From assembly GCA_017163975.1 (NCBI GenBank), contig JAFFSR010000353.1, positions 1,554,501 to 1,618,500 of the forward strand: a DNA stretch of 64,000 nt, read 5' to 3'. Numbering within the stretch: position 1 is the first letter of the stretch; each line of letters begins with the position of its first letter. Below the pieces are notes generated by a model, which was given only the letters and a program-made list of their open reading frames with translations, had not been told where the DNA came from and ran no database searches. The position numbers and the translations under genes were made by a program. Of the stretch, positions 1 through 12,903 are shown piece after piece. This stretch comes from Anastatus disparis (Eukaryota; Arthropoda; Insecta; Hymenoptera; Eupelmidae).

Positions 1-2
1 GA

Positions 3-1081
3 ATCGAATGGTTTGAAGGAGATATACCTCATCGACAGCTTTATGCAAATTTACGGGCTATAACACGTACTGCAAGACGAATTTTTGTTCGAGGTTCTCA
101 AGAAGTGCAGGTAATTCAAAGTCTTATATCACGACGTGTTATAAATTTAGAAGACTATAACTGCCCGTCCGTACATAATTTACAAAACTGCAAAACTTAC
201 TATTGTTTTCATGGTTCTCAAAATCATGAATTTTTCATTTGTGCTCTAAACTCCGTAGTTAAATATAAAAAATTGCTTATCAGGAATAACAGACTTATTT
301 CTGCATTAATTGACTCTGACAGTGATGATACTTCGTACTCTTCTCCCGCGGATTCAACTGACAATACAGTGCAGAATCCTCCTCCTTCTCCTGTTAAACC
401 AAAAAGATTTGGAAAAAAAAGTGAAGTGAAAAAAATATCATCTACACCAGGACCTGGCAAAGAGCCTGTATATGATAGCATCGAAGAATCAGGATATTAT
501 ACTTCGGAATCAAACACACCTGTAATTACAAAACATCGCAATGAATACTCTTCAGATTCAGGATGCGCTTCACTCCTTAAGAATACCATCGTACGGTGTA
601 TTTACAGCCGACCGGGTCATTGACGAGACCGATAGCGTGTGTATTTAATAGAGACATTCACACACAACCAGGAACTCATTGGGTAGCTGTTTTCATTGAC
701 AAGTTTGGAAGAGCGGTTTTTTTTGACAGTTACGGTCTACCTCCTTTAATACCACAACATAAAAAATGTCTTCAACAAAATTCTATTCATTATAAATGGA
801 ACACTAAGCAACTACAAAGTTTAAATTCAAAAGTTTGTGGACAATTTTGCTTAATGTTTTTAGATTACATGAATCGAGGCTACTCACTCAACAAATTTTG
901 TAATTTATTTTCATCAGATTACTTAAGAAATGATAATATTGCTGCACGTTTCTATAAACGTATTCGTGGTATTCAACATAAACGTAATTATTATAAAAAT
1001 AAATTCCTTGTAGGTAATGGTCGCCGAAAATATGTCAAATGTTGCATACAAACATGTAAAGCAAAATCATGCTACACTTGA
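3..1081 (+). pseudogene. Broken gene with adenain-type cysteine protease domain, 5' end outside window
   Basis: An open frame enters from the left edge and runs to a stop at 621-623. It carries a low-complexity, Ser/Pro/Asp-rich linker (about 300-560). A second open frame, shifted by one and overlapping from 596, continues to 1081. The second part has the marks of an adenovirus-protease-like C5/C48 fold: GTHW (catalytic His, about 681-692), an Asp in FFDSYG (about 720-735), and a downstream VCGQFC with the nucleophilic Cys (about 834-851). A basic, Cys-containing tail follows. Between 590 and 660 the conserved stretch before GTHW is spread over different frames, so at least one indel has broken it. 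Proteins joining this protease to an upstream domain are common in insect repeats, including Polinton-like elements. I cannot assign the element type from this tail. Function is presumably lost. Confidence 0.6.
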
Positions 1082-1601
1082 AATTATATATTCAATATTA
1101 TAAAAATTTTTGTACTTTCTAAAAATTTGTAATTATTTGTATTAGACTAAGTCAAAAATAATAAACACTTATTTCTATTGCTAAAGTATTTTGTTATTTT
1201 ATGTATATAACCATGAATACCAAATCCTTTTCCTAAAAATATTCCATTAAAATATTTAGAAAGATTCAAAATTCATATTTCTAAAATCTTTTAATTTAAT
1301 AAATTATATCACAAAGAATTTTTCTATTTGTAAATTGAATTCCATTTAAATTACTAGCATTATATATATAATATATATCCTTGTAAAATATACGATTTTA
1401 TTAGTCATACATTTTTTTCATACACAAAAAATTTATCTCACCAAAGAATCCTAACTTACCGACTTTTACAATAACCATTACCTTACTACTCCAAAAAATT
1501 TTCCTTACGGCGTCCCCTCCACTTCGGGCTGTTTCGTTTTTCCCCGTATACGCTCGAGCTTAGGCGCCAACAATCTTTACCCTATATTCCCCCTGAATTT
1601 C
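1082..1601. other. AT-rich spacer, no gene seen
   Basis: AT-rich sequence with short (TA)n runs near 1360-1380 and a small less AT-rich patch at about 1505-1570. I see no coding frame, RNA gene or terminal repeat. Confidence 0.5.
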
Positions 1602-2109
1602 ATGGCCGCCATTTTTACCTATAATCCCCCATATACTACTGATGTTACAAAAAATACACGTATGACACGGACAACTGATAAATTACATGAACCGTATTGT
1701 CAAAATGAATCTCTTTCAAAAACTATGATAGACATCAAATGTATTATTTGCAATCAAATTTATAGAAAAAATAAAAATATTAAACATTGTTTAACAGATA
1801 TTGAAAGAGCAACAAAATTGTATGAATTGACACGTAATCGTCGCGATGATGTTTTCGAAAGAACTTCAAGTTTACATTCAGCTGAAATTTTTATAAATGT
1901 TAAGCTTCATTATCACAATACTTGCTTGATAGATTACGAAAAAGAAAAGAAAATATAAAAAAATACTGATTATCATTGTTCGAATGCTTCTGAAGATAAT
2001 CCTGAAGATATATCAATTGAAAACTTGCCAAATGATATATATTCAATCGTTTTAAATTCGATTAAAAAGTTGGAAAAAGATTTTTATTTGGGAAATAGAT
2101 TTGAATTAA

Positions 2110-2630
2110 GAGGAGGTCGGAACCATTTAACGCTTGGTGCCGCTGCAGGTGAGAGAAGAATATAAAATATTTTTATACTGCTTTTTTTCAATTTTCGGAG
2201 ACAATAATATACTTTTAATGTTGTCATTTCCTCTAGACATATGTATGTAGAATAATTGTTAATGCTAATCTTGCTTGAAAAGTCTAAAATATTGTTATGA
2301 AGCGAAAAATGCGGTGCAAGGTAGAGCTGATGTAAACATGTGGGTACCTTCCTTTAGTGTGATAGCGAAAGTAGTGTTAAAGAACGATGTATACCAATGT
2401 TTACATCGGCTCTACTTCGCGCCGCATTTTTCGCTTTATAACAATATTTTAGACTTTTCAAACAAGATTAGCATTAATAATTATTCTACATACATATGGC
2501 TACAGAAAATGACAACATTAAAAGTATATTATTGTCTTAGAAAATTGTAAATAGTTGTATAAAAAATATTTTATATTTTACTCTCACCTGACCGCAGCGC
2601 CCCCATGCGGCAAATAGTCCCGACCACCTC
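2110..2630. mobile_element. TTAA-flanked foldback MITE, GAGGNGGTCGG family, copy 1
   Basis: A 521-bp near-palindrome flanked by TTAA at 2106-2109 and 2631-2634. The ends read GAGGAGGTCGG and, inverted, GAGGTGGTCGG; the arms contain the shared blocks CAGGTGAGAG and AGTCTAAAATATTGTTAT. Taking the element out with one TTAA joins two stretches of the host frame (about 2000-2105 and 2635 onward) without a shift. A second copy lies at 41118-41647. Confidence 0.85.
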
Positions 2631-5600
2631 TTAAGTAATTTTACATTTTCTTTAAATAAAGATAATAACCTTTCATTGACAAATAATTTTGTTAAAAATA
2701 TATTGATTGATTATTTTGATGATAAAATTTGTTTTTCATATCCTAAACGTAGAAACAAATCGCAATTATTTTTTTTTTCGAAAATTAATTAAGCAAATAT
2801 GGCTGAAGAAGTAAGGAAGCATTCAGATATCGAACATATAGCAACTTCTTTGCGAGAATCTTTGATTAATTTCGATTTTGGTTTACAAAATAAGTACTGC
2901 GATGAAAATGATTTAAAGAGTTCTTGGCAAAATACGGAAATTCCAATACTACGGAAACGATTTTTTGGTAAAATATTCGATATTGATATATTACGATTAG
3001 ATAGTTGTAAATACGTTTTCACTGATGATGAGGATACTTATGATGCTAAAGCTTTAAAAATTTTTTTCTATCATCGTACGAAATGTAAATCTCTCATAAA
3101 CAGTTTGAATCTTACTGGTTTTTCTATCTCCTATGATGAAGTGGAAAGATTGCGAACTCGTTTAGCAAATTATACAAGTAATCAAGCTGCATTGACAACA
3201 CCCCTGCCTAATCATTTTGATCCTCATAAGTTTACTACAGCAGCTTTCGATAATTTTGATCATGAGGAAAATACGATATCCGGATTGCACATGACGCATG
3301 ATACTGTACTAGTATTATTCCAGGAAAAAAATAAACAAATCAGAGGAAAATCTGATTACAGTAAAATAATGAGTAATTTTACAAGATTTTCTAATATTTT
3401 ACGGTGTCAAGAAAAAAGAAATAATTCCGCAGCTTCCTAAGGTTATATCTCAACCATCTGATTTTCCTATAAGTACAAATAAAGAACTAATTAATGCAAA
3501 GTCTTATAGTCGAAATGTGCGTCCCATCGATTTGGCTTGGAATTTAAGCAGAGTTAACTTCCGGTGTTTAAATTCAATACTAAATTATAATGAGAATCAA
3601 ATGATCCCGACTTGGACTGGTTTCCATTCACTATTCATAGATGATAATCGTCCGTTTCACCAAGTTGGATTTTCACCAGTGCTTCCTCACCCAGTAACCG
3701 GACATAACACTGTTTACACAGCATTACTGCAGTTCAATGAAATTTTAAAACAACTAGATCAAACAGAATCACCTGTAGCTTGTTATGAGGGGGTACATAA
3801 AATAACCAAGCATATTCAGTTAATACGAAAAGATGAATTCAAAAATTTATTTTTATTACTTGGAAGCTTTCATATGTTAAAAGTTGTTCTCGCTTGCTTG
3901 GGTAAATTTTTGAAAGATTCTGGCATTGAAAATGCATTTATTGAAACTGAACTTTTTGGTGTCAATGCAACCGATCAGACATTGAATGGAATACATTATA
4001 ATCGATCAATAAAAGCCTAGAGTATTTTACGTGAAGCTTTAATTCGCTTACAACTTCATGCTTTTTTATCACAAGCGGACTTAAATAAATACGAAAGCGA
4101 GTTTCAGCGGCTAGATATGCTCCAACAAACTTACGAATTGTCGAAAAAACAATTCCCATTTCTGATGTAATACATGAGTCAAAATTTCCTTCGTTCCTTA
4201 TAACTTCAGAAAATTAAAAAAAAATTGAAATCGATTAAACAAACAAAATTAGAACACAATTTTCAACGTATTTTAGACATTGCGAGATTGCGAGATTATG
4301 ATACTAACAAGCTTTTAACTTATGAAATAACTTCACAGAATTGTTTATTCGATGACAATGAATTATTAACAAAAGAATCAAATAAAAGCGATCTTGCACA
4401 TGAATTAGAAAACTGTCTCCTTAAAAGTGATTATGCGATTATGAATACATCAATGGTAATAATTGTGGACGTAATGCTTGTGTGTCGCAAAATTAATTGG
4501 ACTAACTTGATAAATTTCCATGATTTTGCTGCTAAATTTTGTTCTTATATTAAAGTTAATGAACGTTACGGTAATGTCAAGTGAATCGATTTTGTTTTTG
4601 ATGATTATTTTGAGAATTCACCTAAATCTTCAGAGAGAAATCACAGAAATACAAATGAAGCAATTACCCTTAGTAAAATAGAAGAAAATACACCTCTTCC
4701 AAAACAAAAAGATAAATTCTGGTCCGCAACAAAAAATAAAGAACTATTGCAGTTATTTTTGCGAGAGTTTATTCTAAAAAATAAAAACTTTCTATGGGTA
4801 CAGGTTGAATTAGTTTTTCGTACCTTGTTCCAACAAGAATGCTTATCAACTTTCAAAAACGATGAAAACAGGTTACAGTATTTACAGCGATTTGATGTTG
4901 AAGAAGCTGACGTTAAAATGATGTTGCACATTTTTCATTGTTCTCTTTATGAAGAAGAAAAAATACTTTTAATTTCATCGGATACTGATGTTTTGGTCCT
5001 AGCACTTAATTTTTGGAATGTTTTTTTGAATAATGGCTTAAAGGTTTTCAATAATTTTCTGTTTATTTTTTAAAAATATATTATAAGATTATCAAATTCA
5101 TATAAACATACATTGTACATGCAAATAATAAATATATTCAAAATTTTTTATAGGAATTATGGATGCATGCCGGTAGTGGAGATAAAATTAGAAATATACC
5201 TAAACATACTATAGCAAATAAACTAGGACAACGGATTTGTCAAGTTTTAGTAGCTGCCCACCATTTAACTGGAGCTGATTACACCAGTAAAGTTGGCACA
5301 AAAAAAGTGCACTTCTAGTAAACCCTGTTGATTTTCTTTAATACTTTGGTCGTAGTGAGTTGAAAAAACGAAGATATTATAAAAATTGATTATTCAAATA
5401 TATCTAGGAATATTACATAATATATTTTTCATATATACATTATTTTATTATAGCTGCTTCAGAAATATTAATTGATCAATGCATCGAAAACGCTGAAACA
5501 TATCTAGTCAAAGTATTAAACAAGACTTGCAATTGTCTCAACTTTAATGAGTTACGAAGTTATACTTTATTTTATTTAAAAAGAAAAGATTTACCACCAA

Positions 5601-5676
5601 TGAGTGCTTCGATACAATTACATATGAAACGAGCATATTACAAAAGTTATTTGAAGATTGATTTTTTGTACCTTTA

Positions 5677-6074
5677 GAGTCAGCTGTATACCGACAGTTA
5701 CCTGTTTTACCGAATCTATTTAAAATTTATTTTTTATAAAAACTAATAGCTTCAGGCAAAAATAAAGAGATGGTTTCGATTCGTGTAATAGAAAGCAATA
5801 TTTTCTCTGATAAGAATAATTTAATTTCACCGCTTTATTTTCAAGAAAAGTTGGAATAACTTGAAAATCCCATTATTTGACACTAATTTCTAATTTTTTA
5901 AGTTATTCCAACTTTTCTTAAAAACGAAGCAATAAAATTAATTCATACTAATCAAAGAAAATATTACATTTTATTAAACACATCGAAACCATCTCTTTAT
6001 TTTTGCCTCTTGTTGCTAATTTTGGGAAAAAAGTCAAGTTTTTAATTAGAAAAGGACAGAGATACAGTGGACTC
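5677..6074. mobile_element. Diverged foldback element in the same pseudogene
   Basis: Inverted arms at about 5742-5865 and 5895-6030 share GGCAAAAATAAAGAGATGG and AAGAAAAGTTGGAATAACTT. The right end (AGAAAAGGACAGAGATACAG, then TTAA at 6075-6078) resembles the CTGTCCTTGTCTAAT ends of the 6718 and 33690 families. The left end is decayed (TTTAG instead of TTAA), so the outer limit there is approximate. Confidence 0.6.
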
Positions 6075-6312
6075 TTAATTATGAAAAACTAAATCCATTG
6101 AGTTTTGGGTATTCATATGAAGAAGAAACATTAATGCCTTCTAAAATTCACGCACTTATTCCTTCTTCTGAAGAATTTATCTCTAATTGTAATTGTAAGG
6201 CATGTATCAGAACTTCGTGTCGGTTTGTAAATGCTGAAATAGGATGCTGTGTCTATTGTACATGTTTTAAAAATAATACATGTAAAAATAAATTTAATAA
6301 AAATCACAATTA

Positions 6313-6713
6313 ATTTTAATGAAAAATTTAAGTTACGTATTTTTTTAATAATATAAAATATGGAATAATTCGGTTGTATCTAGTGGGACATTTTAAATAA
6401 ATACATAGTTATCAAATAATTATCAAATAAATTTTTTAAATATGAAGCTGGTAATGAAAATTACCTAAAATAGCTCTATGAATTAAAACAACGATTAGCT
6501 GTGAATATTCGTCGCGCTCCTTGATTATACTATTCAGGTGAATACAGTCGAATCGCAATTTGTTTATAATCTCATTTATTAGTCTTGGAAAGTTAAAAAG
6601 GGGTCTATTATACACCATTTGATAGAGGAAGGTTCAAAGAACATGTACATATTTTATTTTTGTAAAAATATTAATTTTTTCAAGAATTGAAAAAAAGCAT
6701 TTTAAAGTATTCT
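6313..6713. other. AT-rich spacer, no gene seen
   Basis: AT-rich sequence between the pseudogene tail and the first family-A foldback. I see no coding frame or structured repeat here. Confidence 0.5.
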
Positions 6714-6717
6714 TTAA

Positions 6718-7102
6718 GAGCAGGCCGGATTCGCTGTCCTTGTCTAATTGGCATTTTTGTTATTTACTCAAGTATTAATCGGTGTATCTGCAAATTGAAG
6801 GTTAAGCGCAATAGATATTATTATTACAAATATTTATGCACAAGAAAAAAAAAATCTATCGCTTTGTTTTTGAGAAAAGTAAGGAACGCGAAAATATTAT
6901 AAACATAATCTTTTACTTCGGCGTTCCTTACTTTTCTCAAAAACAAATCGGTAGATTTTTTTTTTCTTGTGCATAGATATTCATAATAATAATATCTATT
7001 GCGATCAACCTTTATTTTGAAGATACACCGATTAATACTTGAGTAAATAACAAACAACTCAATTGTTACTCGGTCGGTATCAGGTTCTACTCCGGCATAC
7101 TG
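6718..7102. mobile_element. Family A TTAA foldback MITE, copy 1 (385 bp)
   Basis: Near-perfect palindrome between TTAA at 6714-6717 and TTAA at 7103-7106. The left end reads GAGCAGGCCGGATTCGCTGT. The arms share TTACTCAAGTATTAATCGG, CTTGTGCATA and TTTTTGAGAAAAGTAAGGAA around a short centre near 6905. The open frames inside are products of the palindrome. The other copies are 50270-50523 (truncated) and 51790-52174 (also 385 bp). Confidence 0.85.
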
Positions 7103-7325
7103 TTAAATGCTTTCTTTTTAGCTTACTTACATTTTTTTAACGATACTTAAAAAAAAAATAATCGCTTTGGCAATTTTGAAATTTTTTTCATTTTTGCATT
7201 TTTCTTCAATCAGCTGTAGTTTTTTAAATAATTGAGCTAGAAAAAAATTGAAAGAAGATCTGGAAAGGGCTTCAAAAATGCTATTTGTAACTATTTTTAC
7301 AAAAAATTTTTAATTATTTTTTGTC

Positions 7326-7621
7326 AAGTTTTAAGCATATAAAGTTATCGATCTAATTCTTTTGCAGTTGTAAAAAACACTTCAATAGCAATTAGAATGT
7401 AATCGCTGGTGAAGTAGAGATTTAATTTTAGTAGGAAATTATAACTGTTCATTATTAATAATAAAACATAATAAAGTATGAAACAACAAAAAGATTTATT
7501 TTGCAAAAATTATATCATAGAAATCAAAAGTTTTGCACCAGCGATTATTTTGTACTTGCTAATGAAGTGTTTTTTATAACTGCAAAAGTATTGGATCGAT
7601 AACTTTATATGCTTAAAACTT
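7326..7621. mobile_element. Nested 296-bp foldback within left arm
   Basis: Ends AAGTTTTAAGCATATAAAGT and its inverse, with subterminal ATCGATCTAAT and CACCAGCGATTA also inverted. The same structure occurs in the right arm at 12389-12684, so it was inside the arm before the arms were doubled, or was homogenised since. Confidence 0.7.
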
Positions 7622-7639
7622 CACTGAAAAAAAACCCGA

Positions 7640-7990
7640 ATCCAGCGCTGCGAAGTTGATCGTATTAGCGGGATGCGAACAACACTCGAAGTATAAGTAT
7701 ACACAAAATCGTAGTAGGTTTATGCGTGACTATACCGCAGTCAATCATTGCAACCGTCTGTACAGTATAGTAACGCGAATCCGAGTGGAGCGCTGCAACT
7801 GCATTGCCGAGTCAATCGCTTCGACTCGTCGGCATCATCCATGCCGACAGCCGAAATCGGGCACAACTTTTAGCGTTGCGTGGTCGCTTGCTTCGACTCG
7901 TCGGCGTCTCGCTTGCCGCAAGCCGAGACCGAGCACAGAGACAACGTTTCGAGTTCGTATACTTCGACCTTCTAGATTCTAGTACTGCGA
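7640..7990. repeat. GC-richer island with imperfect tandem duplication
   Basis: A patch of near-balanced base content in AT-rich surroundings, repeated in the right arm (about 12000-12370). It contains two imperfect copies of a roughly 70-bp unit beginning GCTTCGACTCGTCGGC (about 7818 and 7890). Open frames of 86 and 108 codons cross it in both arms. Their Arg/Ser-rich translations match no family I know, and they overlap each other on the same strand, so I do not call genes. Confidence 0.5.
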
Positions 7991-9802
7991 AAGTCGATAT
8001 TAATACTTTACGTCAATTTAAATTATGTGTTAATTTAATTTTCATTCAAAAAGTATTTATATGATTATTAAACAAGTAAATTTTTTAATTCTTTAATATT
8101 ATTTAGATTAAATTTTATTTATTAAAATATTATATGAAACGTCTATTAAATTAAATAAGGACTAATGATTCGTTATACTTTAATATTTACTCGAATTTCA
8201 AAAATTAGATATCTTGTTTAAGTATATTCATTAATTATTTATAATAAAATGAAGTTGATCAATATTTTACATGAAAATATTTACTAAGTCGACTTAATCA
8301 GTTAATATAATTTAATGAATATCTATCTATCTATCTAAATGATATCTGATAAAAAATGTATTCGTATATTTTCTTCAAAATTAAGGAGAGAAAAAAGATC
8401 TTATAATCAATTATAAAATGAATATTTTTCTGACTCTTTTGCAAATTAAGAAATTTTCAGTTATTTCCCTGTTGAAAATGAGAAAATTAATAAGACAAGA
8501 TAAATATTTATTTCTGATATAAAAATAATAAAAATTGTTAAAGAACGACAGTTGTCTCATCTTTAAGACTTAAATATATTCGTTCATTCGTTGTCGAAAT
8601 TTTATGATGGATGAATAAACATATTTATGTTATAATGTGACATTTAAAAAAAATTACTTTTATTTCGAATTTTAATATTATTTTCTATTACCTAGTTCTT
8701 AACTCTGTCAGAAAAGAATATGAAGCACCTGGATAATTTTTTTCAAATCAGTAAATTATTAGTAATCTATATGTTTTCTCACGGCTTTGAAAAAATCTTT
8801 AATAAAAATAATAATCTTCAATGCACATGAAAAGTTATAAATTTCTAATTTATTATTGACTAATACGTACTTATCTATTTTTAATAAAATTAAAGCACAG
8901 TACCTTGTGAGCATTCTTTTCAGATAATTAAAAATCTACATATAATTTATAATAGATGGATCTAAGTCTCTTATCTAATGAATATTTTAGTAAAAAAATA
9001 ATTTTAGTGATTAATATTAATACAAATCTTCCAGAATAATAAGATCAAAAACTGTACGACTATAAAGCAAACGAAAAAGTTTTAAATTTAGACATAAATG
9101 CTTATAACTTTAGAAAAATTGAGCGCTAGACCAAATTGACGCGGCTTATTTCATAATTTAAAAAAAAAATATCTTCAAGTTAAGAGAAAATCCGAAACTC
9201 AAATGCAATGCTCTCCTTGTGAGTTAATTTCAAAATCGAATTCATGCACAGGTTGATAAAATATTTCTTTCATTTGATAGTTCTTTTTGAGAAATAAATT
9301 TTGTTAAATTAATATCATTTTTAGTAACGTTTATTTATAATTTGCATTATGCCTATTGTAAATCATAAATTTGCATTTTTAATATTTTATAAAAATCTTT
9401 AAATTTACTAACATTTTTTTGACGAAATTGTTATATTGTTTAATTAACCAGACTCCTTTTTTTGTAATGGACAAAGCTAAACGTTTGATTAAAAAATAAT
9501 TTATGCATTCTACCAGTAAATTTTTCGTTGTCAAAACATTTCTTATACAATATTTTTCTTGAGTCAAATATAATTCATTTCAGGAAGTCAATTTTTAAAT
9601 GAAATGTGTAGATATGTCAATAAAATATTTTTTACATTTAAAAAAAGATTTCATTATTTGAAAATTCTATGTATACTTCTTAGTAAAATAATGATATACT
9701 TTATATATAAACGATATTCAATCAAACACTAATTAATTTGGAAAAGTATTTTCTTATTCTAAAATTGTAATTTCTTTGTTTTAAAAAATGAAACTTCACT
9801 AA

Positions 9803-10446
9803 TAAGGAGAGTAGTGCATCTTTAGATCACGAATATTTGCTCAAACCTTGAGATAAGTTTTCAAATGGCAAAATATGGGAAAAGCTAAATTTATAGACAC
9901 TAACGCTCAGTATTTCCCTAATAACAGACAATTGAAGAATATCAATAAAAAAATAATTAGATTTTCAAACACTTATAGTTTATAAGCATTAATAGCTACA
10001 AGCTTAAAATTCTTTTTAAATAAAAGTTGAGCCCAAATCCTTTATAAATAGAATTTGCAGTATATAAAAATATTTTTTCCCCAAGTTATAGCGCATTAAA
10101 GGTTATATCTGAATTTTCTTTTCAAATCTCTAATTAATAATAAAAGCTGAAATTTGGTCCAATCTTTATTACGCTGTGACTTTTGGAAAAAAAAAATTTT
10201 TATATCGTGCAAGTGCTATTTTGAAAGGATTTGAGCATAGTTTTTATTTTAGTTTTATTAATGCTTAATAGCTATGAGTATTTACAAATCAAGTAAATTT
10301 TTTATTGATATTCTTTAATTGACTGGACTAGGGAAATATTTAGCGTTTGTGACTATAAATTTAGCTTTTTTTATATTTTGTTCTCTGAAAATTTATCACA
10401 AAGTTTGAGCAAAATCCGTGATCTAAAGATATGATACTCTCCTAGT
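9803..10446. mobile_element. Family B foldback MITE, diverged copy
   Basis: The ends AAGGAGAGT and ACTCTCCTAG, with inner blocks such as GATAAGTTTTCA, AGCTAAATTTATAG and CAATCTTTATTACGCTGTGA, match the 665-bp family at 35852, 43059, 52809 and 58587, but with many substitutions. It lies in the centre of the giant foldback. Confidence 0.7.
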
Positions 10447-11513
10447 AAATTTATTTAAAAATTAAATCTATGCACAAGTATATGAGATATTACTTTCATT
10501 GAACATATCCTATACAATTATTAAGAAAAAGAATTATATTGTCATGTAATTAACTTAAAGAGAAGTATGAATTACTGTTTAGTTAAATGAATGACATTGA
10601 ACATTCAATTAAAAATATAGGTTATTATACAGTGCTAAATATTTATTTCATTTGAAAAAATATTATTTATTTATAATTTTAATAAAATATCATTAATTTA
10701 GATACATAAGTTTTAATTTAAAATCATTGATACCTTAAATTTAAAAATATTAATTTATAATTACATTCATGAAATAGTTTTAATAAAATATTTGTTTGAG
10801 ATTAGAAAAGAATTCTTACATAATTTTATAAAGTATAATTCAAAACAAAAATAAAAATTCATAAATTTGTTATCCATTAGCATATTTATGGAATGAAAAA
10901 TCATTTGATGTTATTGATTTGAAAGCTGTCATAATTACAAAATGTTTCCATATAAACTCGATTTATGAATTTTGTTTATTATTTTCGAAACGGACAATTT
11001 ATTCGCAAACACAGTTGTGTATTTTTTAATGTGAGAGAATGGTAAGTATTTGAAAATTGTTTCAAAAAAGTTGCATACGAAGTTAGAACGTTTAAAAATT
11101 TATCTTTAAATCTTTGAATTCTATTTGAATTAAATTTTATTCAAATATTCTTTTATCATATTTAATGAATTTTTAATAAAATAATACACTTGTATATATG
11201 TATATGAGATATTTCATGTTCACTGACACAGTTAAAAAATAAAAATTGATAAAATTGAGGGAATAAGTAACAATTGGATCCCAAAATAGAAAAAATAAAT
11301 TTTAGAGCTCTAAATCTTTTTTTTAATTAATGTTTTAATGAATTTTTGATTCAAGACTATCGAATCAAAGTAAAAATTTATTAGAATCATTTTTCTTATA
11401 AATAAAATATAGAATGTAATTGAATTTTTGAAAATTACTATATGTAAATTTTTTAGCTTATCTGATTAGTGAAAGGTTATTATTCAATATACAAAAAACT
11501 TAATAGAAAATTT

Positions 11514-12903
11514 GCCTTATTAATTTTCTCATTTTCAACGGGGAAATAACTGAAAACTTCTTAATTTGCAAAAGAGTCAGAAAAATATTCATTTTATAAT
11601 TGATTATAAGATCTTTTTTCTCTCCTTAATTTTGAAGAAAATATACGAATACATTTTTTATCAGATATCATTTAGATAGATAGATAGATATTCATTAAAT
11701 TATATTAACTGATTAAGTCGACTTAGTAAATATTTTCATGTAAAATATTGATCAACTTCATTTTATTATAAATAATTAATGAATATACTTAAACAAGATA
11801 TCTAATTTTTGAAATTCGAGTAAATATTAAAGTATAACGAATCATTAGTCCTTATTTAATTTAATAGACGTTTCATATAATATTTTAATAAATAAAATTT
11901 AATCTAAATAATATTAAAGAATTAAAAAATTTACTTGTTTAATAATCATATAAATACTTTTTGAATGAAAATTAAATTAACACATAATTTAAATTGACGT
12001 AAAGTATTAATATCGACTTTCGCAGTACTAGAATCTAGAAGGTCGAAGTATACGAACTCGAAACGTTGTCTCTGTGCTCGGTCTCGGCTTGCGGCAAGCG
12101 AGACGCCGACGAGTCGAAGCAAGCGACCACGCAACGCTAAAAGTTGTGCCCGATTTCGGCTGTCGGCATGGATGATGCCGACGAGTCGAAGCGATTGACT
12201 CGGCAATGCAGTTGCAGCGCTCCACTCGGATTCGCGTTACTATACTGTACAGACGGTTGCAATGATTGACTGCGGTATAGTCACGCATAAACCTACTACG
12301 ATTTTGTGTATACTTATGCTTCGAGTGTTGTTCGCATCCCGCTAATACGATCAACTTCGCAGCGCTGGATTCGGGTTTTTTTTCAGTGAAGTTTTAAGCA
12401 TATAAAGTTATCGATCTAATACTTTTGCAGTTATAAAAAACACTTCATTAGCAAGTACAAAATAATCGCTGGTGCAAAACTTTTGATTTCTATGATATAA
12501 TTTTTGCAAAATAAATCTTTTTGTTGTTTCATACTTTATTATGTTTTATTATTAATAATGAACAGTTATAATTTCCTACTAAAATTAAATCTCTACTTCA
12601 CCAGCGATTACTTTCTAATTGCTATTGAAGTGTTTTTTACAACTGCAAAAGAATTAGATCGATAACTTTATATGCTTAAAACTTGACAAAAAATAATTAA
12701 AAATTTTTTGTAAAAATAGTTACAAATAGCATTTTTGAAGCCCTTTCCAGATCTTCTTTCAATTTTTTTCTAGCTCAATTATTTAAAAAACTACAGCTGA
12801 TTGAAGAAAAATACAAAAATGAAAAAAATTTCAAAATTGCCAAAGCAATTATTTTTTTTTTAAATATCGTTAAAAAAATGTAAGTAAGCTAAAAAGAAAG
12901 CAT
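11514..12903 (-). repeat. Right arm of giant foldback
   Basis: Inverse of 7107-8495. It includes the nested foldback at 12389-12684 and the GC-richer island at about 12000-12370. The outer end GAAAGCAT is followed by TTAA at 12904-12907. Confidence 0.8.

Larger units (their letters stand above)
1602..6312 (+). pseudogene. Broken intron-containing gene of a repetitive metazoan family of unassigned function
   Basis: Consecutive fragments in the same order as a family I recognise as very common in invertebrate genomes, often called uncharacterised. The N-terminal part has a CIICN zinc-binding start (1602-1958). A middle part (2799-3440, 3517-4020, 4225-4584) includes GFHSLFIDD and GSFHMLK. A part at 4747-5073 has DVEEADVKMMLHI and SSDTDVLVLAL, followed after an intron by ELWMHAGSGDK and HHLTGADYTSKVGTKK (5153-5310). 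A last part at 5455-5670 is followed by a Cys-rich tail (6098-6312). Two introns with GT-AG ends remain visible: about 5043-5152 and about 5354-5453. The EADT...SPDTDVL motifs suggest a nuclease-like core, but this is inference. Several stops and frameshifts and two inserted foldback elements make it dead. Confidence 0.6.
7107..8495 (+). repeat. Left arm of giant foldback
   Basis: Inverted partner of 11514-12903. The inner limit is set where ACTCTTTTGCAAATTAAGAA and GAGAAAATTAATAAG stop having an inverse match on the other side. The arms are near-identical, differing by scattered substitutions and small indels, so the element is fairly young or has been homogenised. Confidence 0.8.
7107..12903. 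mobile_element. Giant foldback element, 5.8 kb, with about 1.39-kb inverted arms
   Basis: The sequence from 7107 inward (ATGCTTTCTTTTTAGCTTAC) is repeated in inverse from 12903 inward, with few differences, over about 1.39 kb. The arms are about 7107-8495 and 11514-12903. TTAA flanks both outer ends (7103-7106 and 12904-12907), and the left TTAA is shared with the abutting family A element. The 3.0-kb centre is AT-rich and carries a diverged family B MITE but no recognisable transposase. Each arm holds a nested 296-bp foldback and a GC-richer island. It is non-autonomous as seen; the moving enzyme is unknown, with a TTAA-specific transposase inferred. Confidence 0.75.

Noticed and set aside
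3..1081. An endogenous virus, on the basis of the adenain-like protease
   Set aside because: This protease fold also occurs in transposons and host SUMO proteases; no capsid, polymerase or packaging gene is in the window.
6687..7057. Similar 71- and 77-codon frames on opposite strands
   Set aside because: They are the two halves of a palindromic MITE read on both strands.
7656..8064. Overlapping 108- and 86-codon frames, repeated in the other arm (11946-12354), as a gene pair
   Set aside because: They cross a GC-richer repeat, overlap on the same strand, and match no known family. Identity between arms follows from the inverted repeat.
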